Assembly: GCF_003952025.1 (NCBI RefSeq)
Contig: NZ_QXGI01000001.1
Span: forward strand, 310,001 to 374,000
Direction of reading: 5' to 3'
Origin: Bifidobacterium castoris
Lineage (GTDB): Bacteria > Actinomycetota > Actinomycetes > Actinomycetales > Bifidobacteriaceae
DNA length: 64,000 nt
The notes under the pieces were generated by a model. It saw only the letters and a list, made by a program, of their open reading frames with translations, had not been told where the DNA came from and ran no database searches. How positions within the stretch are numbered: position 1 is the first letter of the stretch; the number at the start of each line of letters is the position of its first letter. Positions 42,508 through 49,913 of the stretch are shown piece by piece. Position numbers and translations under genes: made by a program.

Positions 42508-43205
42508 CGCGTCGTCCCCCCGTCCGCCGCCGTGCCGTCGACGCCCGCCTCGAGGGCGTCCGCCAGTTCCGTGAGCCGTGCCGTGATCTCACGGAACGCA
42601 CGGTCGGCGGCGCCCGCCCGCTCCTCGGCGGACCTGACCCGTGTGCGGGCGGCCGCAAGCAGCATGTCGGCGCGACGCCGCGCCTCCTCGACGATCCGGT
42701 CCGCTTCCGCGGCCGCCTGTTTCGCCTGTTCGGCGGCGTCCTCCACCGTTCGCGCCGCATTCTGGCGCGCCTCGTCGAGCATCGCATCCGCCCGGCCCGT
42801 CGCCTCCGCGACGATGCGGTCCGCGTCCGTGTGCGCCTCCGTCACGATCCGTTCGCCCTGTCGACGGCAGTTGTCGATCATCTGCTCGTTGTCGCGGGCG
42901 ACGGCGGTGAGCGCATGGCGCGCATCCTCGCGGGCCGCGTCACGTTCACGGATGAGCCGGTCCGTCATCGTCGCCAGACGCGTTCGTTCCCGTTCGACGG
43001 CGGCGAACGCCTCCGCGTCATGCGCGAGACGGCGGCGAAGCTCACTGTTGCGGCGCCGCTCGTCGGCGAGAACCCGGTCGACCGCGTCCGGATTGTATCC
43101 GCGCAGGGTGCGGGGGAACGTCACGGCCGGCACATCCTCGACCGTGACGGCCATGTCGGGGCCGGGCGCATCCTCGACCGTGGCAAGCATGCGGGTTTCG
43201 TCCAT
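42504..43205 (-). CDS. DivIVA-like coiled-coil protein
   Basis: 233 residues. Around residue 31, TFPRTLRGYNPDAVDRVLADE matches the N-terminal lipid-binding motif of DivIVA/Wag31 (F-x-x-x-x-R-G-Y-x-x-x-x-V-D). The rest is a long continuous coiled coil rich in Ala, Glu and Arg. DivIVA marks poles and septa in actinobacteria, so an element copy could steer the transfer machinery or the element DNA to the pole. I start it at 43205, where AAAGGAAA is upstream; a GTG at 43238 sits exactly 9 bases after the GCATAG motif and could be a leaderless start. Confidence 0.65.
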   Translation of the reverse strand: MDETRMLATVEDAPGPDMAVTVEDVPAVTFPRTLRGYNPDAVDRVLADERRRNSELRRRLAHDAEAFAAVERERTRLATMTDRLIRERDAAREDARHALTAVARDNEQMIDNCRRQGERIVTEAHTDADRIVAEATGRADAMLDEARQNAARTVEDAAEQAKQAAAEADRIVEEARRRADMLLAAARTRVRSAEERAGAADRAFREITARLTELADALEAGVDGTAADGGTTR

Positions 43206-43247
43206 AACGGGGGTTTCCTTTCCACTGCGTACGTTCACGCACCGGCC

Positions 43248-43253
43248 CTATGC
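43248..43253 (-). promoter_or_regulatory. Element promoter motif
   Basis: GCATAG on the minus strand ahead of the DivIVA-like gene and, through GTGA coupling, the methyltransferase at 41557-42507. Confidence 0.45.
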
Positions 43254-43287
43254 GTCGGCGGACGAAAAAGAAAGGAACAAGAGGGAA

Positions 43288-43331
43288 GGGTGCGGTCCGG
43301 CGCACATGTGACGACGTCCCGGACCGCACCC
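43288..43331 (-). terminator. Terminator downstream of the element tRNA
   Basis: Stem GGGTGCGGTCCG/CGGACCGCACCC (43288-43299 and 43320-43331). On the minus strand it is followed by a pyrimidine- and T-rich stretch, fitting an intrinsic terminator for the tRNA-Arg transcript. Confidence 0.55.
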
Positions 43332-43422
43332 GACCGGCCTGAGTGCAATGACCGGCCGGGGGCGTTTTCGCACACCATCCGCGCCGAAACAGGCGGCGGA
43401 CGGCGTGCTGAAGACGACCCCG

Positions 43423-43495
43423 TGCCCCGGGCGGGATTCGAACCCGCGACCTTCCGTTCCGGAGACGGACGCGCCATCCGCTGCGCCACCGGGGC
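43423..43495 (-). tRNA. tRNA-Arg(CCG), element-borne
   Basis: A complete cloverleaf: acceptor GCCCCGG/CCGGGGC, D stem GCGC/GCGC, anticodon stem TCCGT/ACGGA around CTCCGGA (anticodon CCG), T arm GCGGG-TTCGAAT-CCCGC, discriminator A, no encoded CCA. It lies between the two methyltransferase genes inside the element. It would read CGG codons. Confidence 0.9.
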
Positions 43496-43517
43496 CAACA
43501 TGCACCCGCCGGATGCG

Positions 43518-44384
43518 TCAGAGCCGCTGCACGCACAGGCGGGCGAACAGGTTCCGGCCATGCACGCACGCACGCCCCAGATGATGACGGTCCGGACCGT
43601 CCGCGAACACGCCGCGCAGCCGCCACCCGTCCAACGGCCACACGTCCAGGAACGTGAGCGGCACCGCATACACGCCCGGCACGTCGGCCAGCATGTCCAG
43701 CCTCGGCACATGCAGCACGCCGGGCCGACCGTCCAACGGTTCCAGCAACGCCGGGTCGCCGTGCGGGCGCAACGGTGCGCGACGCACGGGCAGCGTGGTG
43801 AGCCAGCGGGCGTTGCCCAGCACCCGCTCCCCGTCGCCGACACGGAAACGCATACGCGAACACATATAGCCGAACCGGAGCGTCCCGTCCAGGACATACG
43901 GCAGGATCCGCGCATACTTCGCACAGCTCAACGTGCCGATGACCAGCAGGTCCGCGCCGGCGCGCAGCATGCGCGGCACATAGTCGGACAGGAGACTGAA
44001 CGGCGGATTCGTGACCACGATGTCACAGCCCGCCGTCACCCGCATGCACTCACGGCTCCGATACGACCCGTCGCCGCGCAGCCGCGCATGCTCCCACCCG
44101 TCGCCAGCCCAATCCCACCGGTCGCCGCACCCGTCCGGGTCGAGCAGCGAACCGGCACCCTCCCGCCACCGGGTGAGCGTCAGCCGCCGGAGCCGCAGAT
44201 CGGCGGCGTTCGCGGACAGCCAGCGCGCGAACGCCGAGTCGGGACCATCCGCGTTGCAATGCACGGCCCGGCCGCGCAGAGCGTCCCGATGCCGTTCAAG
44301 CTCGACGGCCGCCGTGGCCGGCGTCGTATACCATTCATCCGAACTGTCGCCGCGCGCCGCCCGGTTAAGACTCATGTTGCCCAT
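43518..44384 (-). CDS. EcoRI-methylase-family adenine methyltransferase
   Basis: 288 residues. SSDEWYTTPATAAVELERH, IVVTNPPFSLLSDYVPRML (motif IV), LLVIGTLSCAKYARILPY and the C-terminal VYAVPLTFLDVW follow M.EcoRI closely in order and spacing. It transfers methyl to adenine N6; the recognition site cannot be told. No matching EcoRI-like endonuclease is nearby. The start at 44384 is set by GGACGCATCC, a motif variant ending 10 bases upstream; an internal ATG at 44375 is the alternative. It overlaps the end of the upstream gene by 20 bases. Confidence 0.8.
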   Translation of the reverse strand: MGNMSLNRAARGDSSDEWYTTPATAAVELERHRDALRGRAVHCNADGPDSAFARWLSANAADLRLRRLTLTRWREGAGSLLDPDGCGDRWDWAGDGWEHARLRGDGSYRSRECMRVTAGCDIVVTNPPFSLLSDYVPRMLRAGADLLVIGTLSCAKYARILPYVLDGTLRFGYMCSRMRFRVGDGERVLGNARWLTTLPVRRAPLRPHGDPALLEPLDGRPGVLHVPRLDMLADVPGVYAVPLTFLDVWPLDGWRLRGVFADGPDRHHLGRACVHGRNLFARLCVQRL

Positions 44385-44808
44385 GACCGGGCACGGATGC
44401 GTCCCCCGCCCCGTCCAGACCGCGCAGCATCCGGTCCGCGCCGGCCACGACATCCCCGCCGGCCACCTCCAACGCCATGTCGGTGACATATTGGAACACG
44501 GAGTCGACCACCGCCTGCAATATCGGCCCCGCAGCCAGCCAGCCGTGCGGATGGGTGACGACGCTCTCCAGCATCCCCTCACCCATCCACACGGCCACCG
44601 CCCGACCGCCACCATCCTCCTGTTCGAGACGGTCCAGATCCATGACGGCCACATCGTGCAGCTCACGGACCCCGTCGCGAATACGCCCCCGCATCACGAC
44701 GATGACATCATCACCGTCCATGTCGGCGCAATACTCCGGCACGGGGCCGTCCATCCGCCCCGGATCCTCCATACCGTCACCGCTCACCATCTCCCCATGC
44801 ACCATCAT
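44365..44808 (-). CDS. Hypothetical acidic protein (147 aa)
   Basis: Met-, Asp- and Gly-rich protein beginning MMVHGEMVSGDGMED. No known motif. AAGGAG lies 7 bases before the ATG at 44808. It follows the integrase gene on the same strand and overlaps the methyltransferase start. Function unknown. Confidence 0.45.
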   Translation of the reverse strand: MMVHGEMVSGDGMEDPGRMDGPVPEYCADMDGDDVIVVMRGRIRDGVRELHDVAVMDLDRLEQEDGGGRAVAVWMGEGMLESVVTHPHGWLAAGPILQAVVDSVFQYVTDMALEVAGGDVVAGADRMLRGLDGAGDASVPGHGQHES

Positions 44809-44884
44809 CACCGACTCCTTAATCCCTTGCCTGTGCCATGCAATGTCGGCATGACGTGCATGCGTCGGATGACGGCGGAGATGG

Positions 44885-46180
44885 TCAGCGGGCGAGGAGC
44901 CGACGGATCCGGTCCGCGCGCCGCTCCAGCTCGTCGAGCTCACGGCCGAGCTGGTCACGGCTCCGGCCCGGGGAGAACACGTCGTCATACGACATGGCCG
45001 CCAGGCGCGCACGCTCCTCCAGGCCACGCGACTTCGCGTAGTAGCGGATCGTGATGGTCGGATCCGCATGCCGGGCGAACAGCTGCGCATCCTTCAACTC
45101 GCCGCCCTCATGGATGATGCGCGAAATGGCCGTGGCGCGCAGCATGTGCGGGGTCAGTTCGGGACGTCCCATACGGGCGGCGGCCCGGTCGAACTGGGCG
45201 CGCAGCGTCCTGTCCGACATGACTCCGCCGTGCACCGGGTTGAGCAGCTGCGCCTCCGGCCCCTCATGACAGAACATGCCGATATGCTCCGCGAGTTTCG
45301 GTATGAGCCGTTCGGGGATCGGCATGGACGCCATCGACCCGCGCGTCTTCATGGCGCCCAGACGCACCGGACCCGTATCATCAGGGCCGCGGCGGATCGA
45401 ATGACGGATGGTGAGCACATGCCGTTCCAGATCGAAATCCCCCACGCGCAGCGCGCACATCTCCCCGATGCGCAGACCGAACGCGACCATGACATGGATG
45501 CTGATGCGCGTGTACGCCGGCATCGCCTCGGCCAGACGCCGAATGTCATCCTGCGACAGCTCCGCGATCAGATCCTTGTCCGCCATGCGTTTCGCCGGCA
45601 CGGGCGCCACGCAGGGGGACCGTTCCAGCAACGGCGCCGAACCATCGGGCGGCGCGACCGCGGCGCGCATGATGGCACGCAGCATGATGTACGCCTCACG
45701 TTTGGGCGTGGCCGCCAGGGAGCATCCGTCCAGCCATGCGGACACCATGCGCGCGTCCACCGCGTCGAGCCGGACACGGCCGAACACGTCCTTCAACCGT
45801 CGCAGCAGGAGACGTTTGCGACGCAGCGTGGCGGGCGCGAGAGGCTCCCCGCCGCGCGCACGACCACCCCACCTGTCCATCCACACATCCGCCCAGTCCG
45901 CGAACGTGATGCCGGACAGCGCGGCCGCCCTGTCCCGTTCCCTGGGCGCCGTCCAGTCGGCGAGCCCACGGCGGTACATGTCGACGCGGACCCGCTCGTC
46001 GTCCAGCCACGCCACCGCGCGGGCGCGGGTGTCGAACAGGCGCCCCACCCTGCTTCCGGGACGTTTGGGATTCGCGTAACGGGCCAGATAGGCCACGCTC
46101 CCGTCCGCGCGCCTCTTCGCCAGGACGCCGCCGAAACGGCACCCCTCCATATTGTTCATGCTCATGTTCGTGTTCGTCAT
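44885..46180 (-). CDS. int: Tyrosine-recombinase integrase
   Basis: 431 residues. An N-terminal arm-binding domain (AKRRADGSVAYLARY...) is followed by a SAM-like core-binding domain (ITFADWADVWMDRW...) and the catalytic domain. The active-site residues are visible: Arg in FGLRIGEM, Lys in MKTRGSM, H-x-x-R in TPHMLRATA, His in ARHADPTI and Tyr in IRYYAK. A coiled C-terminal tail follows. GGAGAG precedes the ATG at 46180. Its position next to the 3' end of tRNA-Val(CAC), with the tRNA read toward it, identifies the tRNA as the attachment target. Confidence 0.95.
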   Translation of the reverse strand: MTNTNMSMNNMEGCRFGGVLAKRRADGSVAYLARYANPKRPGSRVGRLFDTRARAVAWLDDERVRVDMYRRGLADWTAPRERDRAAALSGITFADWADVWMDRWGGRARGGEPLAPATLRRKRLLLRRLKDVFGRVRLDAVDARMVSAWLDGCSLAATPKREAYIMLRAIMRAAVAPPDGSAPLLERSPCVAPVPAKRMADKDLIAELSQDDIRRLAEAMPAYTRISIHVMVAFGLRIGEMCALRVGDFDLERHVLTIRHSIRRGPDDTGPVRLGAMKTRGSMASMPIPERLIPKLAEHIGMFCHEGPEAQLLNPVHGGVMSDRTLRAQFDRAAARMGRPELTPHMLRATAISRIIHEGGELKDAQLFARHADPTITIRYYAKSRGLEERARLAAMSYDDVFSPGRSRDQLGRELDELERRADRIRRLLAR

Positions 46181-46263
46181 GCGTCTCTCCGATGCGGCAG
46201 AAGAAAACCCTCACCGCGACACGCCGAAACACACAGGGCGCGCATCCAACCCGGAACGATCCT

Positions 46264-46296
46264 AGGGCACCTTGGTACCCGACCGGTACCCGAAAT
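46264..46296. repeat. GGTACC direct repeats near the attachment end
   Basis: GGTACCCGACCGGTACCCG gives two tandem copies of GGTACCCG about 10 bases apart between integrase and tRNA. They may be arm-type sites for the integrase or its excisionase. The rest of the 46181-46390 gap shows no gene. Confidence 0.35.
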
Positions 46297-46390
46297 CACC
46301 TATCCGGTTTCCGAAACCACGCACGCACCACCCTTGGACACGCCTCCACACGACACGCCCGACACGCCGACCCATCCCAACGGACACGCC

Positions 46391-46424
46391 GAAACAGAAA
46401 AGCCTCCGACATGCCGTCGGAGGC
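46391..46424 (-). terminator. Intrinsic terminator after the tRNA cluster
   Basis: Stem GCCTCCGAC/GTCGGAGGC (46402-46410 and 46416-46424). On the minus strand TTTTCTGTTTC follows. It lies 10 bases after tRNA-Val(CAC), on the element side of the junction, so the element may supply the terminator of the host tRNA operon. Confidence 0.7.
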
Positions 46425-46433
46425 CCATATGGG

Positions 46434-46506
46434 TGGGTGATGTAGGAATCGAACCTACGACCCCTTCCGTGTGAAGGAAGTGCGCTAGCCGCTGCGCCAA
46501 TCACCC
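46434..46506 (-). tRNA. tRNA-Val(CAC), integration target
   Basis: Acceptor GGGTGAT/ATCACCC, anticodon loop TTCACAC (anticodon CAC), T arm GTAGG-TTCGATT-CCTAC. It is the last tRNA of a four-gene cluster, with its 3' end facing the integrase gene. Confidence 0.95.
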
Positions 46507-46536
46507 GTTCTTCAGTTATGCCGATCACTCGGCTCG

Positions 46537-46608
46537 TGGGCGATACAAGATTCGAACTTGTGACCCCTTCCGTGTCAGGGAAGTGCGCTACCACTGCGCC
46601 AACCGCCC
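46537..46608 (-). tRNA. tRNA-Val(GAC)
   Basis: Acceptor GGGCGGT/ATCGCCC with one G-U pair, anticodon loop CTGACAC (anticodon GAC), T arm ACAAG-TTCGAAT-CTTGT. Shares its anticodon-stem sequence with the neighbouring tRNA-Val(CAC). Confidence 0.95.
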
Positions 46609-46638
46609 GGTCGGCTTGGATGATCGCTCATCCGTGCG

Positions 46639-46709
46639 AGGTGGGTACGAGAGTCGAACTCGTCTATACGGCTTTGCAGGCCGCTGCCTAACCGCTTGGC
46701 TAACCCACC
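46639..46709 (-). tRNA. tRNA-Cys(GCA)
   Basis: Acceptor GGTGGGT/ACCCACC, anticodon loop CTGCAAA (anticodon GCA), T arm ACGAG-TTCGACT-CTCGT. Confidence 0.95.
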
Positions 46710-46739
46710 GACAAGGTCGTCAGACTCATCGGACCTTAG

Positions 46740-46812
46740 AGCGGACAACGGGACTCGAACCCGCGGTCTCGACCTTGGCAAGGTCGCGCTTTACCAACTA
46801 AGCTATGTCCGC
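46740..46812 (-). tRNA. tRNA-Gly(GCC)
   Basis: Acceptor GCGGACA/TGTCCGC, anticodon loop TTGCCAA (anticodon GCC), T arm GCGGG-TTCGAGT-CCCGT. First gene of the cluster; the shared promoter should lie just upstream, around an A/T-rich TTTAAAGTAG (minus strand) near 46855-46865. The remainder of 46813-47101 holds no gene I can see. Confidence 0.95.
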
Positions 46813-47101
46813 ATGTGTTCCTGGCGGCGCTTGGGCTGCCTGAGCACGATTGACTACTTTAAACGACGCCGCCGCGATTCGCAACATCACGGCGTGTCGC
46901 CCGTCGTGCCGCCCTTCCCCGGCCGCATGGCACGACGTTCGGGAAGAACGTGCAGCCCACAGTGCGGAACAGGAGTCGCATACGGCGGCGCGGCCAGCGT
47001 AGACTGTGCTTCCAATACCCCGATACGCCGTACGCCGAGAGGTGTCAGCCCGGGGCTAACCTTCACGATTCCTGAACAAATCGAGGTCTAGAGTAAAAGT
47101 C

Positions 47102-47935
47102 ATGTACGGACAGAGACCCAGAGCGAGATACATCATGGTCGCGGCGTTCGACGGCTGGAACGATGCCGGTCAGAGCGCGACGAACGTCGTGCGCCATCTG
47201 GTCTCCAAGTTCCATGCGCTCGAGGTCGGCCACATCAGCCGCGACGGCTACTACGACTACCAGACCTCCCGCCCGATGCAGTGCGTCATCCAGGGCACAC
47301 GGCGCATCCTGTGGCCGCAGACCGCGTTCTACGACATCACGATCGACGATTCGCTGCATATCCTCGCCCAGCTCGGCCCCGAGCCGAACTACCACTGGAT
47401 GGAGTACTGCAAGGAAAGTCTGCACTTCGCTCAGCAGTACGACGTGCACAGCATCATCACGCTCGGATCGATGTTCGCCGAATGCCCGCACACGCGTCCG
47501 CTGCCGATGGACGTGAGCGTCGACGGCGAGCAGACGGATCCGGACAGCGAATACAACGGTCCGATTGGAATCCCCCATCTGCTTGACGCGCTCGCGATCG
47601 AGGAGGGCTACGAGACGACGGCCATCTGGGTGTCGCTGCCGCAGTACCTTGGATCCGACCCGTGCCCACAGGCCACGTTGCAACTGCTCGATGAGCTCTC
47701 GAAGGTCATCGGCGTCAGGCTCGACGCGAAGGACCTCGAGAACAAGGCCACGCAGTGGCGCTCGCACTGCGACATCATGGTGCGCAACAACGCCGACCTC
47801 GCACAGTACGTGGACCAGCTCGAACATGACGCCGACATGCGCCAGCGTGCGAAGGACATCACGACGGCCGGCGCGCCCGCCGTCGAACAGCTCGTGCAGG
47901 AGGCGGAGGCCTATCTGCGCGACCAGCAGATGTGA
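47102..47935 (+). CDS. PAC2-family protein
   Basis: 277 residues, matching the actinobacterial PAC2 (proteasome-assembly-chaperone-like) family: MVAAFDGWNDAGQSATNVV at the start, YQTSRP, ITLGSMFAECPHTRP and AIWVSLPQYLG. The biochemical role in bacteria is not settled. The mRNA seems leaderless: TAGAGT, a good -10 box, ends 7 bases before the ATG and no Shine-Dalgarno is present. Confidence 0.85.
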   Translation: MYGQRPRARYIMVAAFDGWNDAGQSATNVVRHLVSKFHALEVGHISRDGYYDYQTSRPMQCVIQGTRRILWPQTAFYDITIDDSLHILAQLGPEPNYHWMEYCKESLHFAQQYDVHSIITLGSMFAECPHTRPLPMDVSVDGEQTDPDSEYNGPIGIPHLLDALAIEEGYETTAIWVSLPQYLGSDPCPQATLQLLDELSKVIGVRLDAKDLENKATQWRSHCDIMVRNNADLAQYVDQLEHDADMRQRAKDITTAGAPAVEQLVQEAEAYLRDQQM

Positions 47936-47989
47936 GCGTCGGCGCGGACGTTCTCGAATCCGCCTGATGCCCATCCCCGGCGCGCCGTG

Positions 47990-48066
47990 ACCACACGGCC
48001 GCATATGGTTCGGGGCCCGTGCAAGGATTCCTTGCACGGGCCCCGAACCATATGCGGCCGTGTGGT
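47990..48066. terminator. Perfect 38-bp palindrome between convergent genes
   Basis: Arms at 47990-48027 and 48029-48066 are exact reverse complements around a single base. It ends just before the stop of uppP and about 55 bases after the PAC2 stop, so it should stop transcription from both sides. There is no T-tract. Confidence 0.75.
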
Positions 48067-48068
48067 CC

Positions 48069-48959
48069 TCAGGCGTTGCCGCCGAGCGCCGCGCCCTCGA
48101 GCGGCTGCAGCACGCCGGTGAGCAGCAGCACGGCGACGATGACGGCCAGCACGATGCGGTAGATCGCGAACGCCTTGTAGGAGAACGTCGACACGAACTT
48201 GAGGAAGCCGATGATGACGATGTAGCCGACGACGAAGGCGACGACGGTCGCCGCGATCGTCGCGCCCCAGCCCGGGAACATCGGATCGGCGGCCGCTCCC
48301 CCGTTGATCGCCTTGGCGGCCTCGAGGATGCCGGCGCCGAACACGGCCGGGATCGCCATGAGGAACGCGCAGCGCACCGCCGCCTCGCGCGTGTAGCCCA
48401 TCGCGCGTCCGAACGTGATTGTGCCGCCCGAACGCGAGACGCCCGGGATGAGCGCGAGCATCTGGCCGATGCCGTAGAGGACCGAATCCTTCGTCGTCAT
48501 GTCGTCGATCGTCTTGACCTGCGGGGCGCGGTCGTCCACGATCCACAGGATGACGCCGAAGACGAGCAGCATCGCCGCGGTGATCCACAGGTTGCGCAGC
48601 GTGCTTTCGATCGCGTCCTGGAACAGCAGGCCGGCGACGACGATCGGGATCGTGGCGATGATGATGTACCAGCCGAGGCGGGCGTCCTTGTTGCCCGCGC
48701 CCATGCGGTGGCGCCAGTCGGAGCCCTGCCTGCCGGCGAGGCACAGGCACCAGTTCTTGAGGATGTTCCAGATGTCGTGGCGGAAGTACAGCAGCACGGC
48801 GAGCTCGGTGCCGATCTGGATGATCGCCGTGAACGCCGCGCCCGGATCCTGTCCGAGCATGAGGTCGCCGATGATGCGGATATGCGCGCTCGACGAGACC
48901 GGAAGGTATTCGGTCAACGCCTGCACGAGTCCCAGGAATATTGCTTGGAAGAAGTTCAT
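48069..48959 (-). CDS. uppP: Undecaprenyl-diphosphatase (UppP/BacA)
   Basis: 296 residues with many membrane helices. Signature motifs: the N-terminal LGLVQALTEYLPVSSSAH and the central LIPGVSRSGGTI, which form the active site. It dephosphorylates undecaprenyl diphosphate at the membrane, recycling the lipid carrier for peptidoglycan synthesis, and confers bacitracin tolerance. Start set at 48959 (GAGGG upstream) rather than the in-frame ATG at 49040. Confidence 0.95.
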   Translation of the reverse strand: MNFFQAIFLGLVQALTEYLPVSSSAHIRIIGDLMLGQDPGAAFTAIIQIGTELAVLLYFRHDIWNILKNWCLCLAGRQGSDWRHRMGAGNKDARLGWYIIIATIPIVVAGLLFQDAIESTLRNLWITAAMLLVFGVILWIVDDRAPQVKTIDDMTTKDSVLYGIGQMLALIPGVSRSGGTITFGRAMGYTREAAVRCAFLMAIPAVFGAGILEAAKAINGGAAADPMFPGWGATIAATVVAFVVGYIVIIGFLKFVSTFSYKAFAIYRIVLAVIVAVLLLTGVLQPLEGAALGGNA

Positions 48960-49118
48960 GGACCCTCGTTGAGATAGATGGATGAGTGTATTGACTTCGT
49001 TGTTCACTGTACCGCCACCCGTCCCGCCGATACGGCGCACGGCCTAGGATGGGCAGCGGAAACGGGGCGCGGCGCCCCGGATTCGGACACGGACAGGCAA
49101 CGGCGAAAGGAGCCGAGG

Positions 49119-49913
49119 ATGGCTTTGGAGTACAGGAAGAGCAGGGCGCACGCGCCGAAGGGATTCTTCGAATGCGAAGGCAAGGGGCTCGAATGGCTTG
49201 GCGAGGCGACGCCGCAGGGCGGCCCGCGCGTCGTCGAGGTGTACGGCTGGGGCGACGACCACCTCGACATCGAACGCGTGCAGGCATGCTCCAGCACGCC
49301 GCAGGCCGCACGCCGCTTCGGCGCCGCCCTCGCGCATATGCACGACGCCGGCGCCTCATACTTCGGCTCCGCCCCCGACGGATACGACGGCACCTGCTAC
49401 TTCGGGCCGTTGCAGGACCCGGTGCCGATGGACACCGGCGCATGGACCGACCCGGCCACCTACCTCGCCGAGGGACGTCTGCGCCCGATGGTGCAGCTCG
49501 GCATCGAACGCGGCACATTGCGCGACATGGATATGGACCTGACGAACGAGGTCATCGAAGCGCTGCCCGAACTGCTCGGCCGCGCCGCGGCGGACCGCCC
49601 GGCCCGCGTGCACGGCGACCTGTGGAGCGGCAACGTCATGTGGACCGACGACCGAGGCGAGGTCGAGGCCGTCCTCATCGACCCGGCCGCGCATGGCGGG
49701 CACCGCGAGGAGGACCTCGCGATGCTCCACCTGTTCGGCATGTCCTACCTGAGCGAGATCACCGAAGGCTACCAGTCCGTGCACCCGCTCAAGGCCGGAT
49801 ACGAGGAACGCACGACGCTCTGGCAGCTCTATCCGATCGCCGGCCACTGCGTGTTCTTCGGCGGCGGCTACGTGAGCGAATACCGCCAGATGTGCCGTTC
49901 GCTGCTCAGCTGA
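49119..49913 (+). CDS. Fructosamine-kinase-family protein
   Basis: 264 residues. RVHGDLWSGNVMW holds the kinase-like catalytic loop (HGDLWSGN) and VLIDPAAHGGHREEDLAML the metal-binding Asp region of the fructosamine/ketosamine-3-kinase family. It probably phosphorylates glycated amines as a repair or salvage step. AAAGGAG precedes the ATG at 49119. It converges on dnaJ and overlaps its end by 8 bases. Confidence 0.85.
   Translation: MALEYRKSRAHAPKGFFECEGKGLEWLGEATPQGGPRVVEVYGWGDDHLDIERVQACSSTPQAARRFGAALAHMHDAGASYFGSAPDGYDGTCYFGPLQDPVPMDTGAWTDPATYLAEGRLRPMVQLGIERGTLRDMDMDLTNEVIEALPELLGRAAADRPARVHGDLWSGNVMWTDDRGEVEAVLIDPAAHGGHREEDLAMLHLFGMSYLSEITEGYQSVHPLKAGYEERTTLWQLYPIAGHCVFFGGGYVSEYRQMCRSLLS

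Larger units (their letters stand above)
1..46434. mobile_element. Integrated conjugative-type element, right portion
   Basis: Everything left of the tRNA-Val(CAC) gene looks like one mobile element. It carries a tyrosine recombinase as the terminal gene next to the tRNA 3' end, conjugation-type ATPases and membrane proteins, its own replication genes, and a shared promoter motif (GCATAG/GCATAC) that is used from the left edge up to about 44.4 kb. The left end and its attachment site are outside the window. Relaxase, structural phage genes (capsid, portal, terminase) and antibiotic resistance genes were not seen, so an integrative conjugative element is favoured over a prophage. The exact right boundary should lie in the 3' part of the tRNA gene but was not resolved. 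Confidence 0.85.
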
